From Hyaloscypha bicolor E (lineage: Eukaryota > Ascomycota > Leotiomycetes > Helotiales > Hyaloscyphaceae), in assembly GCF_002865645.1 (NCBI RefSeq), contig NW_020194554.1, positions 124,001 to 188,000 on the forward strand: 64,000 nucleotides of DNA, written 5' to 3'. The notes under the pieces are model-generated. The model was not told the DNA's origin and did no database searches. It worked only from the letters and a program-made list of their open reading frames with translations. A program made the position numbers and the translations under genes. This document shows positions 12,415-24,253 of the stretch, piece after piece (the first letter of the stretch is position 1; each line of letters begins with the position of its first letter).

Positions 12415-12744
12415 ATGGAGGAACAGGTGATCCAAGACCCTGGACGTGCTGATTATGTTCCAAAGGGCAAGAAAAAGAAGGTAAGACAGCTCGCTGAGGT
12501 GCAGAATTGGACTGATGAAATCGATCTGTAGTACCCACAAAGGTTTGAAAAGGGAGATGCGGTGTGGCTGAAAGTCGCGAGCGAGGATGCACCTGATTTA
12601 CCCGATATCGTGGTGTATGTAAAGGCAGCGCGGTATGAGGAGAAGAAAGACTGCTGGATGTACAAAGTCCAGGAGCAGGATAAAGGGGGAGTGTGGTTTG
12701 GGAAGGAAAGAATGAGAGCGGAGAAAGCCTTGAAGCGTGCCTGA
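12415..12744 (+). CDS. Small two-exon protein with SH3/Tudor-like barrel pattern (92 aa)
   Basis: Exons 12415-12480 and 12532-12744 flank a 51-nt intron (GTAAGA..CTGTAG) in phase 0. Without splicing the first half is lost. The N-terminal 22 residues end in a basic stretch PKGKKKK. The second exon reads RFEKGDAVWLKVASED, then VYVKAARYEEKKDCWMYKVQ, then GGVWFGKERMRAEKALKRA. The alternating hydrophobic and aromatic residues with GD and W..Y look like a small beta-barrel of SH3, Tudor or chromo-barrel type, with a basic helical tail. This is a fold guess only. No signal peptide. It could be nuclear or cytosolic. Confidence 0.65.
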
Positions 12745-13030
12745 GAAAGCGCGCCCAAGGTGGCCTCGGAAGGGAACCCTATTAATTGGCCACAGTGGTC
12801 TCTGCCACAGCATGGGAGGCAGTGCACGTCTCCTGCAGGCTTTGCGGGGCTCGGTTCCCGCATTAGCACAGCCACTTTGTCGTTGTTCGTTTGGTTTATG
12901 CAGCAAGCGTTTGGATGGGCTTTAGAGGACGGTATAATGATATCCACTGTTTTGCACACATATATGGATCGCCGTCTCACAACGAATATTGTAGGTCAAT
13001 TGAGCACCAACGGGATCCAGCACAACACTG

Positions 13031-14771
13031 ATGGCTTCCTCATCGTCACCAACCGTTATCGCAGGGCGAGCAAAACAAACGCCACCAAGGGAAATTCCCG
13101 CCTTAACCACTACTCAGCCATCATCGGGCGCTTCTGTGCCTCATAAAATCGACTATTTAGAGAAAAGGGTGCAGGAAGAAGCCAATTATCAAGTGCAATG
13201 GAGCAAGTGGATGTCGGATGGCCAGCAGAAATCCTTCTACAAACATGTTTTTGTGCTATTGCTGTCGTGGCATCCAGAATGCGATGATATGGAAGTTGAC
13301 CTTGAGGTAACTCAGCTAATTGAATTTTTCCAGATTTCCCGTACCGGAGACACTGACCAAACTGACTCTTCAAAGGTTCAACGATTAAAGAGCGTTTTTG
13401 AAGACATCTATAACTATAACGTCGAAAGCATCCAGCTTGATTGCAGAAAGGACGCAACACCTCAAGCTCAAGCCAACCTAGCAGTTGCAAACTTCGTACA
13501 TCTCAATGATAAGGAGGATGCTCTCTTTGTCGTCTACTACGCAGGGCATGGCTCTCCTGGAAAGGAGCGAGGCCTCTTAAATATGACAGGGTATGTACTA
13601 TGTAAACAGGGTCCCACGTATATGAACCTTCGCTCACATTCTTAGACGAAGGAGACAAAAGGGGAAAAGATTGGCTCAGCAATTTACCCATATCACTTGG
13701 AACCTCGTCGAGAACAACTTGAAGACTACTAGGGCAGATGTTTTCCAGATCTTTGATTGCTGCCACTCCAGTGATCTTGGTCGAGACTCTGCCCTCAATT
13801 CGAGGTCCGGTGACCTTCTCCCTGTTCGTTGTATCGTCAACAATGCTGACAGCATCGCCAGGTCTTTCGAATATCTAGCTGCTTCTACCACACCTTACAC
13901 CCGATCGCCTGGGAAATCGTCATTCACGTCGGCCCTGATTTGGGCTCTTGAAAAGCTCGCTCACCAATCCCCACGAGAAGATTCGCAATGGTCCCCAATG
14001 TTCACAACAAGCAAACTTGCAAAGAAGATCTCCGAATGCCCTGATTTCCCAGAAGAGCAAAACCCTTCACTCACCACCCGAGATGTTGAAGCTTGGCAGC
14101 ATATCATTCTTGCTCCACTCCCCCGTGAAGGTGTCTCGGCGCTGACTCCCGCTCCAAATAGCGAAGACGAGGACGGGAATGAAGATGAGGACGAGGATGA
14201 AGAGGAAGAGGAGGATAACAAACCTGTGCAACAGTTCCTAAGTCTCACATTCCACTTCAAACACAAAGAGGATGAGTCGGAACTCCTCAAAAAGCTAGCG
14301 GATCACTTGAAGAAGTTCATGAAGTTAGAACCAAGTCTTCACAAAGTCCAATGGGGTGGGATTTGGGGAGAGTTGAGGCCGCCTCCTGGTCATAGGTGGC
14401 GTGAGGCCGTCCGTAAAGTCATGTCCAAATCGCCAGTCTCGAGATTTCCTTCAAACTTGGTTCAAAGTGGCAGCTTGTCTCCGCAGACGGGTCACCTTCT
14501 TCCATCTTCATCGACTGAGAGCACACCTCTACTTTCCGACGCGTCTTCAGTTAAGTTCAAAGAAGAGCTTACCACCCGGAGCCTCTGGAGTCATATCTCT
14601 TCTTTCTTTCGAAACTTTAGGAAGCCAAACTTGGCAGAGCCTCAGGGACAACCAGCAAGCACGGTTTCGAACCCTGGCAGGCAAGATTCTAGGAAATGGA
14701 CACGGCGCTTGGCGGACAAGCTACGAAATCTATTCTACCGCCCTTTGCCTCGGATACAGATTTCATCATAG
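13031..14771 (+). CDS. Caspase-fold (peptidase C14/metacaspase-like) protein with acidic linker and basic tail
   Basis: Exons 13031-13590 and 13646-14771 give 561 aa with a 55-nt intron. The caspase dyad is visible: VVYYAGHGSPG (His about 173) and FQIFDCCHSS (Cys about 225-226), the classical metacaspase pattern. Residues 36-100 form an N-terminal region of unknown class. After the fold (to about 325) comes an Asp/Glu run (about 344-365), then a segment LTFHFKHKEDESELLKKLAD, a Ser-rich stretch and a basic C-terminus with WTRRLADKLRNLFYRPLPR. There is no prion-like or zinc-finger prodomain as in typical fungal metacaspases. It may be a protease or an adaptor in regulated cell death. Substrate unknown. 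No partner NLR gene is adjacent. Confidence 0.78.
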
Positions 14772-15584
14772 ATTTTGGTTTCTCTGCAATGATTTTTGTA
14801 TTAGACGTTGAGGTCGTTGATAATATGCACGTGGTTGCTTTTTCGTCCCGCAGTGCTTGTATTATAGGTGTTACCTTGAGAACTTAATCCATGCATATTG
14901 AGATTGATAGGTTTAATCCGCTAATGAGCAACTCTTCGCTTTGGGTCCATGTGTAGATATCGTTGGGTATCTTGCCTGCAGAAGTTCAGGTTGCGTCTTG
15001 ATATTCATATGTGTCCACAATTGATACATCTTACCTCACTGCTTCTAATATCGAATCCGCCCTGCCTAGTAATATGCTTTAGAAAAACTCTTACTGTGAC
15101 TTCAGGTACGGTTGAATCACAAGGTAATCCTTTACAACAGTCCTTCTATTTGCTAAAGCCTCCTTCTTTTCCACCGTGCAAGTGCTATTGGCAGCCCACG
15201 TGTGACACTCTAATTCTGATCCAAGAGGCAACACCGCAGCATTCCTCACAGTTTTGGGGCTGACAGTTGTATATACAGGAGAACCGTTTTAGTAACTGCG
15301 GAACAGTGCCTGTACCAACACGTAGCTCCACAAAGGCCATTCCCTGTCTGTTGCCATATTAGCCCGAATCCGTGGCCAGAGCCAGCCCTCTACACTTCTC
15401 TATCAAATCCTTGTAGCACTTCATTTTGTCTAGCCCGTTCAAGGCGTACAAGCAGCCACAAGCGTATTGAAAGCTGGGCATGAGAGAGTGATTCATACTC
15501 CGAACCACACAAAAGTCAAGTTTGTTCAATGAATAGAATATATACATCAACTCTCCACCCAAATTATGTCCCTGTACTGGTAGC
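14772..15584. other. Intergenic between convergent genes
   Basis: 3' regions of the caspase-fold gene (+) and secreted paralog A (-). Nothing convincing. A short Cys-containing frame on the minus strand near 15360-15500 has no signal peptide and is not called. Confidence 0.45.
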
Positions 15585-16581
15585 TTAAGATGCGGAAGTC
15601 GTTGGTGTCGCACTGGAGCTCGTAGATAAAGCCGTAGTGCTCGAACCACCACCTATCCCACCAGTGCCCGTACCCGCCACGGTAGCCTGCACGATCTGCC
15701 CCAACGAATTGAAGATGATATTAACCAACGCATTGAGCGGTGCGTACGAATACTGTTTCTGCACATTGCCACCCGAAAGCGGCGTCGAGACTCCCGTGTA
15801 CGTCATGTTTTGCAGGTAGTTGCCAACGATGGTATCCACTGCTTGACCGTCTGCACCTACGACGGATTGCACGATGTTTCCGAGGTTGTCGACGAGGAAG
15901 TTCAGAGTTGTGCCGCTTTGGGTGATGGATCCCAGGAGGCCGTCTACGACGCCAACTACCGTGTCAACCTGAGATAATCAGCTCAATATCCTTTTCTGAA
16001 CCAGGGATTGAGTAACTTACCACTTGTGTCACATCGTTGAGCAGGGTAATCAAGAGAGGGTTCAGATCCAAAGAATTGAACACCCGCTGCACGATATCCA
16101 CCAAATGTCCAAGTCTGACGATGAGCTCCAATTGAGCTTCCACATCCACAATCGTGATATTGACCTTGGCAATCGAGACCGCGACTCCAGCATTGATTTT
16201 CACCAGGCTGGCAACGTTGGCGTTGAGATTGATGTCTGCTTTAAGATTGTCTACATCCAATTCAATCCGGCCCACTGAGAGTTGAGGGACATTGAGAAGC
16301 ACATCTGGCGCGTTCGACCCTGAGCTTGAGCCGCTCGGCGTGGTGGTAGAAGTTGTGCGGCTGTTGCTGCTTGATGTTGTCCCCGACTTCGTTCCTGGAC
16401 TCGCGCTTTCAGATGTGGTTGGCGGGGTCGTGAGAACTGAGGTAGCTGCTGGACTTCCCGCAGGCGGAGAAGTTGGTGGCGGGATCACTCCAGAACTTGA
16501 AGCTGCCTGTGCGAGAACTCCCGATGTTGTGAAGAGTAAGAAGCTCGAGAAAAGCGCAAATAATGCCCAACGCGACGCCAT
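15585..16581 (-). CDS. Secreted Ser/Thr-rich protein, paralog A of a divergent pair
   Basis: Exons 16581-16021 and 15968-15585 give 314 aa; intron 52 nt, phase 0, GTAAGT..CTCAG. The start MASRWALFALFSSFLLFTTSGVLAQ is chosen over an ATG 16 codons upstream because it begins a clean signal peptide. Residues about 20-90 are a Ser/Thr/Pro linker. The conserved domain reads LNVPQLSVGRIELDVDNLKA, INAGVAVSIAKVNITIVDVE, then RVFNSLDLNPLLITLLNDV. A second part has NYLQNMTYTG and QYSYAPLNALVNIIFNSLGQ. The C-terminus is Ser/Thr-rich without a clear GPI hydrophobic tail. This is a recurrent fungal secreted family of unknown function. Its homologue lies head to head at 17524. Confidence 0.8.
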
Positions 16582-17523
16582 TGGTGAGAAACGAAGCCCT
16601 GATAGGAGAAGATAACGAGAGGATGTCAACCGCGAAGTCCTTTTGGGGAATCAGATCATCGACTTCAACAGTGCAGATGGAATAGATGCCCGAAAGTCTT
16701 CAATCAACTAAACCAAGTCGAGATAAATGAAGTCTGCTGGAGATTAACAACGGCATAAAATGATTTTCCATGACGGAATGGGATTTTGTACTGGTAAGTC
16801 AGACCCTGGGTCCCCATCTCCTCAAAATCCGGAGCAAGAGTCTTCCTCCGACCGAATTCCTAGCGGATAAAGATCCCTGATATGCCATTTTCATGCGATC
16901 GCCAGGAACGAATCCTGTTTGTGGTTGCAATAACGTTGACACGACATGAAGCGAACGTTCGGGCCAACTACCGAGCCTATGTGACAGGTTGGAAGGGACA
17001 TGGCTTTCCTACCCCATGATTAGGCTTTCCCACCGCATTGGTCTAGAATTCCCCCGAAAACGCCCATTATGGGAGAGTGATCGATAAACGAGATTCTTCT
17101 GTTTAATTTCATGCAGGAGGTCCAACTGCCCTGCTTTAGCTTGGAGATTCCCCTCATCTGCTTCCCGTGACGAGCTCATTGGTCTTCATGTTCATGTTTA
17201 AGATTGTTTTATGGCTGCCATCTCAGCCATCTGTTTGTGAAATAGGGGGTTGAGGGGTGCAAACAAGTTCTGAACCTTGCTCGGTTGCTTTACGTGCTGT
17301 TGAAATCACCGATGGGCTGTCCGGGATATCCTTTTCTGCTTTCCCCCTTCTTCAGCATCGAGGAGAAGCTTTATGCTCTCCTACCATTCATTGATGCTTA
17401 TCTCGTCCCCTCTTTCAATTTTGTGCCCCTTTTCTCTCTTATTCTTTCATTCTTCCTCTTCAAGCAAATCTCCTGTCGCCTCCAACCTCACGCCGTTTTC
17501 AACAGCGAGAAATCACCGTCAAC
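16582..17523. promoter_or_regulatory. Bidirectional promoter region between secreted paralogs
   Basis: A 942-bp spacer separates the two divergent paralogs, so one region may control both. The right end (about 17425-17475) is a pyrimidine-rich leader before the ATG at 17524. No specific operator could be recognised. Confidence 0.4.
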
Positions 17524-18417
17524 ATGCGTCCATCAGTTGCCAAGAACGTCGCCATCATTCTCTTCTCAGGATACTGTGTCTTTGCCCAAACGGCAGTGTC
17601 CACAATAGGTGGGAGTACAGGCTACACAGGCTACAATCTCTCCTTGCACGGCAATCCAGAAGATACAACCTACGATACCCTCGACACACCCGCAAACGTC
17701 TCAACCACCAACCCCGAACCAGACATCTACCTCAATGCCTCCGTACACGTCGGTGAGATCTTCATCGGTGTCGAAAATCTCACTGCGAAGATCAATCTCG
17801 AAGCGCAAGTCCTCTCTCTGCTGAACTTCAACGCCGGTGTCGACCTCTCCATCGACCGCGTAGCCCTTACAATTCAGAACGTCACCGCCAAGGTGGTCCT
17901 CGAAGCCCGTCTCGAAAATCTGGTGCTAATGATTGGAGACATCCTGAACTCTCTTGATCTGAACCCCACGCTTGTTGCGCTGGGTACGGATTTGGTCAAC
18001 ATTACCCAAACGACGGTTAATGAATTGGGAAGCCCCAGGATACACAGCAGAGGTGTCCCCGTTTCCTACGACCTGGCGCACAACGTTTTATATTCAACAA
18101 ACAACTACCAGGGGAATACACACTCGAATCGTATATTGACGCAAACTGGAACAATTGTTGACCAGTTTCTCGATAACAATGGCAATATCCAGAGCACGCA
18201 GACCGTGGGGTACTATTTGAAGGACATGACGTTCAATGGAGAGAATACGAGTGCTATCATCTATGGGCAGCCGGTGCGGAAGCTGGAGTATGTGTATGCG
18301 CCATTCGTCGGGCTGAGCGTTGTGAGCAATATCTACGTCAATGATACGGGGAGCGTTATGGCGACGCAAGTGCTGAGTGAGCTCTATGGAGGCGGATCAA
18401 GCACCATTGGCGATTAA
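17524..18417 (+). CDS. Secreted glycoprotein, paralog B of a divergent pair
   Basis: Intronless, 297 aa. Signal peptide MRPSVAKNVAIILFSGYCVFA. It matches paralog A domain by domain: PDIYLNASVHVGEIFIGVEN, INLEAQVLSLLNFNAGVDLS, DILNSLDLNPTLVALGTDLV, then YYLKDMTFNGE and YVYAPFVGLSVVSNIYVND. It lacks A's long Ser/Thr/Pro linker and A's intron. It has many N-X-S/T sites. Function unknown, probably extracellular or wall-associated. Divergence between A and B is substantial, so the duplication is old. Confidence 0.82.
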   Translation: MRPSVAKNVAIILFSGYCVFAQTAVSTIGGSTGYTGYNLSLHGNPEDTTYDTLDTPANVSTTNPEPDIYLNASVHVGEIFIGVENLTAKINLEAQVLSLLNFNAGVDLSIDRVALTIQNVTAKVVLEARLENLVLMIGDILNSLDLNPTLVALGTDLVNITQTTVNELGSPRIHSRGVPVSYDLAHNVLYSTNNYQGNTHSNRILTQTGTIVDQFLDNNGNIQSTQTVGYYLKDMTFNGENTSAIIYGQPVRKLEYVYAPFVGLSVVSNIYVNDTGSVMATQVLSELYGGGSSTIGD

Positions 18418-20981
18418 TAGAGTGAGGTGGTGATTTCTCGTACATATTATTATCGAATTCTTCGTTTTCAAAAAGTCCATCGTCGCCGCTGGGGACCTTT
18501 TAATCCCACAAGCACCAGCATTCAGGCCTCGCCTAATTCGATAGGGGCTAAGCACTAAAAATCCCAGCCGCCAAGCCTGGAGATGAAACATGCAGGGCCC
18601 AAAGGGTAACTTATTCCGGGGTATAGGGCTGCTTCCTTGATTTTTAGCAGCAGTTGAGAAATTGCCCATTTGTCAATTCGCATGAACTTTAGGACTCGTA
18701 GGAACCTCCATACCTTGAATGCCGTTATCGCGGAGAGATGTCCGGAGAATTCGCTCCGAGCGAGAATGGAAGGGGTTTACTTGTCGGCCACAGAAGCTGG
18801 GTGAACGCTTCTATGGAGCTTGATGTCGACCTGGTAGGTCATTCAAGGGAAATATTGGTCTTCGCTTGAATAAGGGTGTGCTCGCTAGCTGAGAAAAGTG
18901 GTTAAGCCGACTCGTTATGCTTTAATCGTTTGCTCTACTTTAGCCCTTGAACCCTGGATGCGCCAATCCAGCGAATTGCCCCCTGACTGTTAATTGTTAT
19001 TCGCTGGCCAATGAGTGGGACTTCTTATATCGTATACAAACAACATCGTAGAAGCACATCGCAAATATTCAATGAAAAGAAGGCGGATTCGCGAACACCT
19101 CTTCAATGAACACGCTGAAATTTGGCGATTGGTGCCTGTAGCTTTAGTGGGGCTGAAGCAGAAATTTATCGATGTGAGGGGGAAAATTCGCTTCAGCCTT
19201 AGGCACACGTTTCGCTTAATTATGGCGCTAAGGAGTATTTAGCCTCGCTCCCAAGCTTCTACGAGCTTCACGCTTCTCTTCTAGAAATAATTACAATTCT
19301 AGAAATCTCCTCTGTTCCTATGTAACGTGAATTACACCTGGTAATTCGTCAACCTGGTACTTGGTTCACTTCTGCCTATTTCATAGAAGGATCTTCATCG
19401 ATATGGTAGATTCTCAGGGGGTTTTGCTTAGGTCAGGTGACCAACCCCCTTTTCTACAAAATGTTCTTTTCTTTCGATGAATATCCTAGCGAGCCCTCTA
19501 CTGCGTCGCATAAGCGGTGGTGCCAATTTGAGGGGCCAGGCATTTAAGGGAACTTGTTACATACGGTGTGCTTGCTCTCGATCGGGCATTCCAGCTGATG
19601 TGGGGCGCTGAGAAAAGGGGCTGTGTCCGGGTCGCCGGAATGGCCGCAGGAGTTAAGGCCGATGTTTTGATGCGGTTTGAGCACCTTAGGTATCAAAACG
19701 AGTGGACCGCTGTGTTGCATAGTAAATTTAGTGTGAAAGGTATATTTCACTTAAGATCATTATCAAACATATTCTCTTTAGAATCCCAGAGTGAGAGTCT
19801 GAGCAGCATGTCGATTACAAGTCCTTGGATTGAGTACTCATATATGACCGCCGAGAATTGCCTTGTGCTCTTGAAATGTGCATTCGGACTGACTGAGATT
19901 ATCTCTCCCATTGTATTCATATTTACTGCCAACGACGTCGTCCGAAACTTCCTTGTCCGACTGCGAAGATGGTATGCATCCTCTTGCATATCGCCTGGGG
20001 CTTAAGCCGCTTGAACCCGACGGAACAGCTGAGTTCGGTCGAGTGATTTTTGAGCCCTGTAGTGGTTTGTTGGTGGCACACTCAGGTGCTTGGTTGTCAT
20101 TTCGTCTGTTTTTGGAAGGTTAGACAGATACTTGTACTCCTATGTCTTACAAATACGACCTTCGTGTACTCTTAGCTTCAGGCGCTGCATTTCAATTGGT
20201 CCATAGAGAGTTCTCACGTTGTTCTGGCAGATTTAGACCGAGGTTAGCACCACTAGGCTCGGCCGCGGTGACATCTCCCGCATTGCAATTTCCAATTTTC
20301 GCCTCTTCTTATGGAAGTTGAAAGCAGTACCTTCCCTCTTGAGAAGGTGACTATGTGTTTCTGGAAAACCTGCCATATCGGGTCTCCAATTCGACGATAA
20401 GATCTCCATTTATTCTAGAAGCATGAAGGAACACGAGCTGGACGAGATAGCATCCCTGAGGTCAAGTCAAGCTTTTCAATTGGCTTGGCGGGCTTGAATT
20501 GCGACAAGGAAAATGCGACCATAGTGGAGGACCACCTGCGGTGGCGGCAAATCAGATCTCCCATCATTAATTTTAATGATCAGATTGAAGCCACGAACTT
20601 CAGCCGGTTTGATGATCTACAAGAACGAACCAATGCAATGCGAGGGACTCAAAATTTCCCTACATCTACCGGCCGGCGCGAGCTGCTCGAACTCTACAAG
20701 CGTACAGCGACACTCTATCTCCGGGCATAGCCAGTACTTACTCCAGCTTCCTATTCGTCTTTGGTCTCAACTGACCTTCGGCTATCTCGACTGCACGGAA
20801 ACACTAAGGGGACCGCCTTCCTATTGCCTGATAGCGTTAAAACAAAAGCTGGGGCTATTGTGGGTGCAGTAGTGTATACCTTAGGGTCGAGATCTCGAGT
20901 TTTACAGCACGAAACTTAAATAAATCTCGTGGCTTCCCACACTTTTTAGGGCCCGTTGTATCTCCTCTCTTCAAGCACAAG
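18418..20981. other. Long intergenic stretch
   Basis: About 2.5 kb without a supportable gene, although several frames of 70-145 codons are open (for example 19568-20005 and 20485-20730, both +). None shows a recognisable domain, signal peptide or intron pattern. It may hold decayed genes or the long promoter of the downstream transporter. Confidence 0.45.
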
Positions 20982-23803
20982 ATGTCTGCTCACAGGCAAA
21001 GTTTTGAGGCGCATGTGGATGGAAAAGGAGTAGATTCTGCTCTCTCCCCGGTCGAACGCCTCTCAGAGAAGCCTAAAACGGATGAGGCCTACAAAGACGC
21101 CTCAGTCTCCAAGGAACTTGGAGGAAATGAAGCCCCTTACGATGATGTCGCGCCTGTTTACTCGGACGAGGAAGGCAAATTGGGAGGTGAAGGTGCGGTA
21201 GAAACGAACGAGGACCTTCTCACGCGAGTTATTCACGTTGAAGATGACCCGAGCTTGAACCCGTGGACCTTTCGAGTGTTCTTTTTAGGTATGAACAAAC
21301 AATCCGTCCTCGTCTCTACCTATACAATCTAAAAAGCTATGATGATCAATTTGGGGAGACGGATGGACTGACAGTTAGTGAAGGGATTGGCCTCTCTGTC
21401 TTTGGAGCCGTCCTTCAAGAGATTTTCTACTTCAAACCGCAGACAATCTACGTCTCTGTAGTCTTTCTGACAGTCATATCCTATATCCTGGGAGAGTTTA
21501 TGGCGCTGGTAATTCCTCGGAGTGGAACCATTGGACGTTTCTTCAATCCAGGTCCTTTCAACATGAAGGAGCATGCTTCAATTACTCTCATGGCTTCCGC
21601 AGCATCACAGTCCGCTCTGGCTACTGAGGCCCTAGCGGCCCAAGACCTGTTCTATGGCGGTTATCCGAGCAAGGCTGCCGGTGTTTTTATTGTTATTACC
21701 TCACAGTTGATCGGGTATGGAATTGCTGGGTTGCTTCGAGAGGTTCTTGTATACCCAACTCACATGCTTTGGCCGATGAACTTGCCGGTCACTTCGCTCG
21801 TTGAGTCCTTGCACAGAGATCGAGTTGAAACCAAAGCTCGACTGAGGCTCTTCTATATTATTTTTGGGATCATGTTTGTGTGGGAAGTTTTCCCCGAGGC
21901 AAGTATTCACTTGAAGCAGATGGCAAGAGGTCATCAACTAACACAAGTTTTTAGTACATCTTTACCGTACTCGAAGGAGTATCTATATTCTGTCTGGCTC
22001 ACCAAGACAGTCTAGTGTTCACTAACCTTTTCGGTGGTGCATCTGGAAATGAAGGACTTGGTCTCGGTATGCTGCAATGGTGTGCGTGCGTGGAGTATCT
22101 AAACTAACCATGAGTCCAGGCGCTATCTCTTTTGATTGGAATTACATTGCTCCCTTCGGTTCCCCCTTATGGTATCCACTGTACGCGCTCACCAACAGCT
22201 TTATTGGTTACATTGCCTGTATCGTTTTCTTTATGGGCTTGTACTACTCCAACACTTGGAATGCCAAGGACTTCCCATTCATGGCACAGGCTCTATTCAA
22301 CGTTTCCTCAAATTTCACAAACTACGTAACCTATGACCAAACTGCGGTCCTCAACGCCAACTTCGAGGTTGACCAGACATTATTGGCACAGGTTGGGACA
22401 CCTTGGCTTACCGCCTCATACGTAGGATATCTCATCACTTCGAACATGGGATTCACAGCGACCTTTGTTCATATGCTACTTTGGAACTTCGACGATATCA
22501 AAGCCGGATGGTCGTGGGCGTCACCCTCGTATCTCAAACAGTTCACGAAAGCATCGTCTTGGAAATTCTGGGCTAATCAAGAGAGCCCAGAAGAGCGTAA
22601 TGCCAGGAAGCAAAGTGACCCCAAGCTCGACCCGCATTACAAGCTCATGTTGAGGAACATGTATTATGAAGTGCCACATTGGTGGTGGGGAACGATTGTT
22701 GTTGTTTGCTGGGTTGTTGCCCTTGTTTGTCTCTATATTATGAAGTCGACGCTGCCTTGGTGGGGATTCATTATCTCGACGCTTCTAACAACCATTTTCT
22801 TGCTCTTCTTTGGTGCCCAATACGGCATCACTGGATTCCAATTCAACATCCAGCCCGTTTGCCAGATGCTTGCTGGATATATGTAAGTGCATTTCTACTC
22901 CCACATATTCACTTCGTCAAGCAACGCTAAAGTACGTCCCAGGTTCCCCGGAAAACCGCTCGCCAACCTCTACTTCACTTGCTTCACCTACAATGCAATG
23001 CAGATGGGCCAATTGCTCGCACGTGATCTCAAGCTAGCTCAATATGTTCACTTGTCTCCAAGACACACATTTACCATCCAAGTCATGGGATGTTTGGTAG
23101 GTGCCATCATGAATTACGCTATGATGATAACGTAGGTCATCCTCTCTCCACACAAAAAAAGGAAACCAGGAAACAAAGCTAACTTGCTTCGTCACAGAAT
23201 CGTTGCCAACCAAGCCCCAATCTTGAAGGGAATCCTAGGCTCAAACATCTGGAGTGGACAGAACGTTCAGCAATTCAACACTCTTGCCGTCGTCTTCAGT
23301 ATGGCCAAGGATCTTGTGTCAGTAGGCAAGAGATACGAATGGGTCACGCTTGCATATCTCGTCGGCTTTACCATCCCATTGCCTTTCTGGCTCATCAACA
23401 GATATCGGCCCCATATTTTCTGGCGATACGTCAACTTGTCCATCATCTGCTGGTACATGGGCTATCTGTTCGTGGGTATCAACTCAGCAATTCTCATGTA
23501 TTTCCTGCTGGGTTTTATTGCGCAGTGGTATCTCAGAAAGCATTACCCCGTGTTCTTCGTCAAGTACAATTACATTGTGTCTGCGGCCTTGGATGGCGGA
23601 ACCCAGGTTATGGTCTTCATCTTGACGTTTGCTGTTTTTGGCGGCAGTGGCAAAGCACATCCCTTCCCGTAAGTTACCTAGATCAGAGAAGCAATCAGAC
23701 CAAATGCTAATGTTGTACTTTGCACAGAACCTGGGCTGGTAATCCAGATACTTCTATCCACAACCTCGATTACTGCATGAAAGATATGGCGGACTATTCT
23801 TGA
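20982..23803 (+). CDS. OPT-family oligopeptide transporter
   Basis: Seven exons: 20982-21288, 21384-21898, 21955-22066, 22120-22882, 22943-23131, 23198-23668 and 23728-23803, giving 810 aa in phase. The family imports tetra/pentapeptides, glutathione or metal-peptide complexes by proton symport. The charged cytosolic N-terminus is followed by the EDDPSLNPWTFR entry motif. Then come GIGLSVFGAVLQEIFYFKPQ, NPGPFNMKEHASITLMASAA, NLFGGASGNEGLGLGAISFD, GKPLANLYFTCFTYNAMQMG and NQAPILKGILGSNIWSGQNV, with about 14 TM segments. It ends HNLDYCMKDMADYS. Intron 2 (21899-21954) begins with GCAAGT, a GC-AG intron; using it restores EVFPEYIF, and a GT alternative is not available there. Intact and of usual length. 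Confidence 0.95.
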
Positions 23804-24253
23804 TGATTCGATGACGAACTCTCGTACCAAAAGACAACTGCTGTATGACCAGGCAGAGATAGATGTGCATGAAGTGGAGTTAGCTAAAATTCATAGTTCA
23901 ATCTAAACGTAGATCTAGATTACAGTCATCCCGTACATCAGGTACGGGCGTCCCACCTGAATAGTTGTGAATCAATGTTTGAACCAAGGGGAGCAAGAAA
24001 AATATTGTTTCAATAGTGTGAACAATCACCTTTGTGGCGACTAAATAATAACAGTCATTTTAAATAAGTGACAGCTTGCTTTGCACTGTCCGAAAGGGAG
24101 GCTAGGGAGCACAAAAGAGGAGCCTGGACCCCCGGTCACCCGAAAAATCCACATATTCATTTATCTACCACATCCAACTGACAGCAAACTAATTTCCAGC
24201 CACCCCCACAAACTCCACCCTGAGTTCGCTCTGATACAGGACATACCTTCAAT
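23804..24253. other. Intergenic spacer
   Basis: AT-rich 3' region of the OPT gene and upstream region of the Cys-tailed orphan; no other feature seen. Confidence 0.5.

Noticed and set aside
19568..20005. 145-codon plus-strand frame
   Set aside because: No domain, signal peptide or partner exons; likely chance in a gene-poor stretch.
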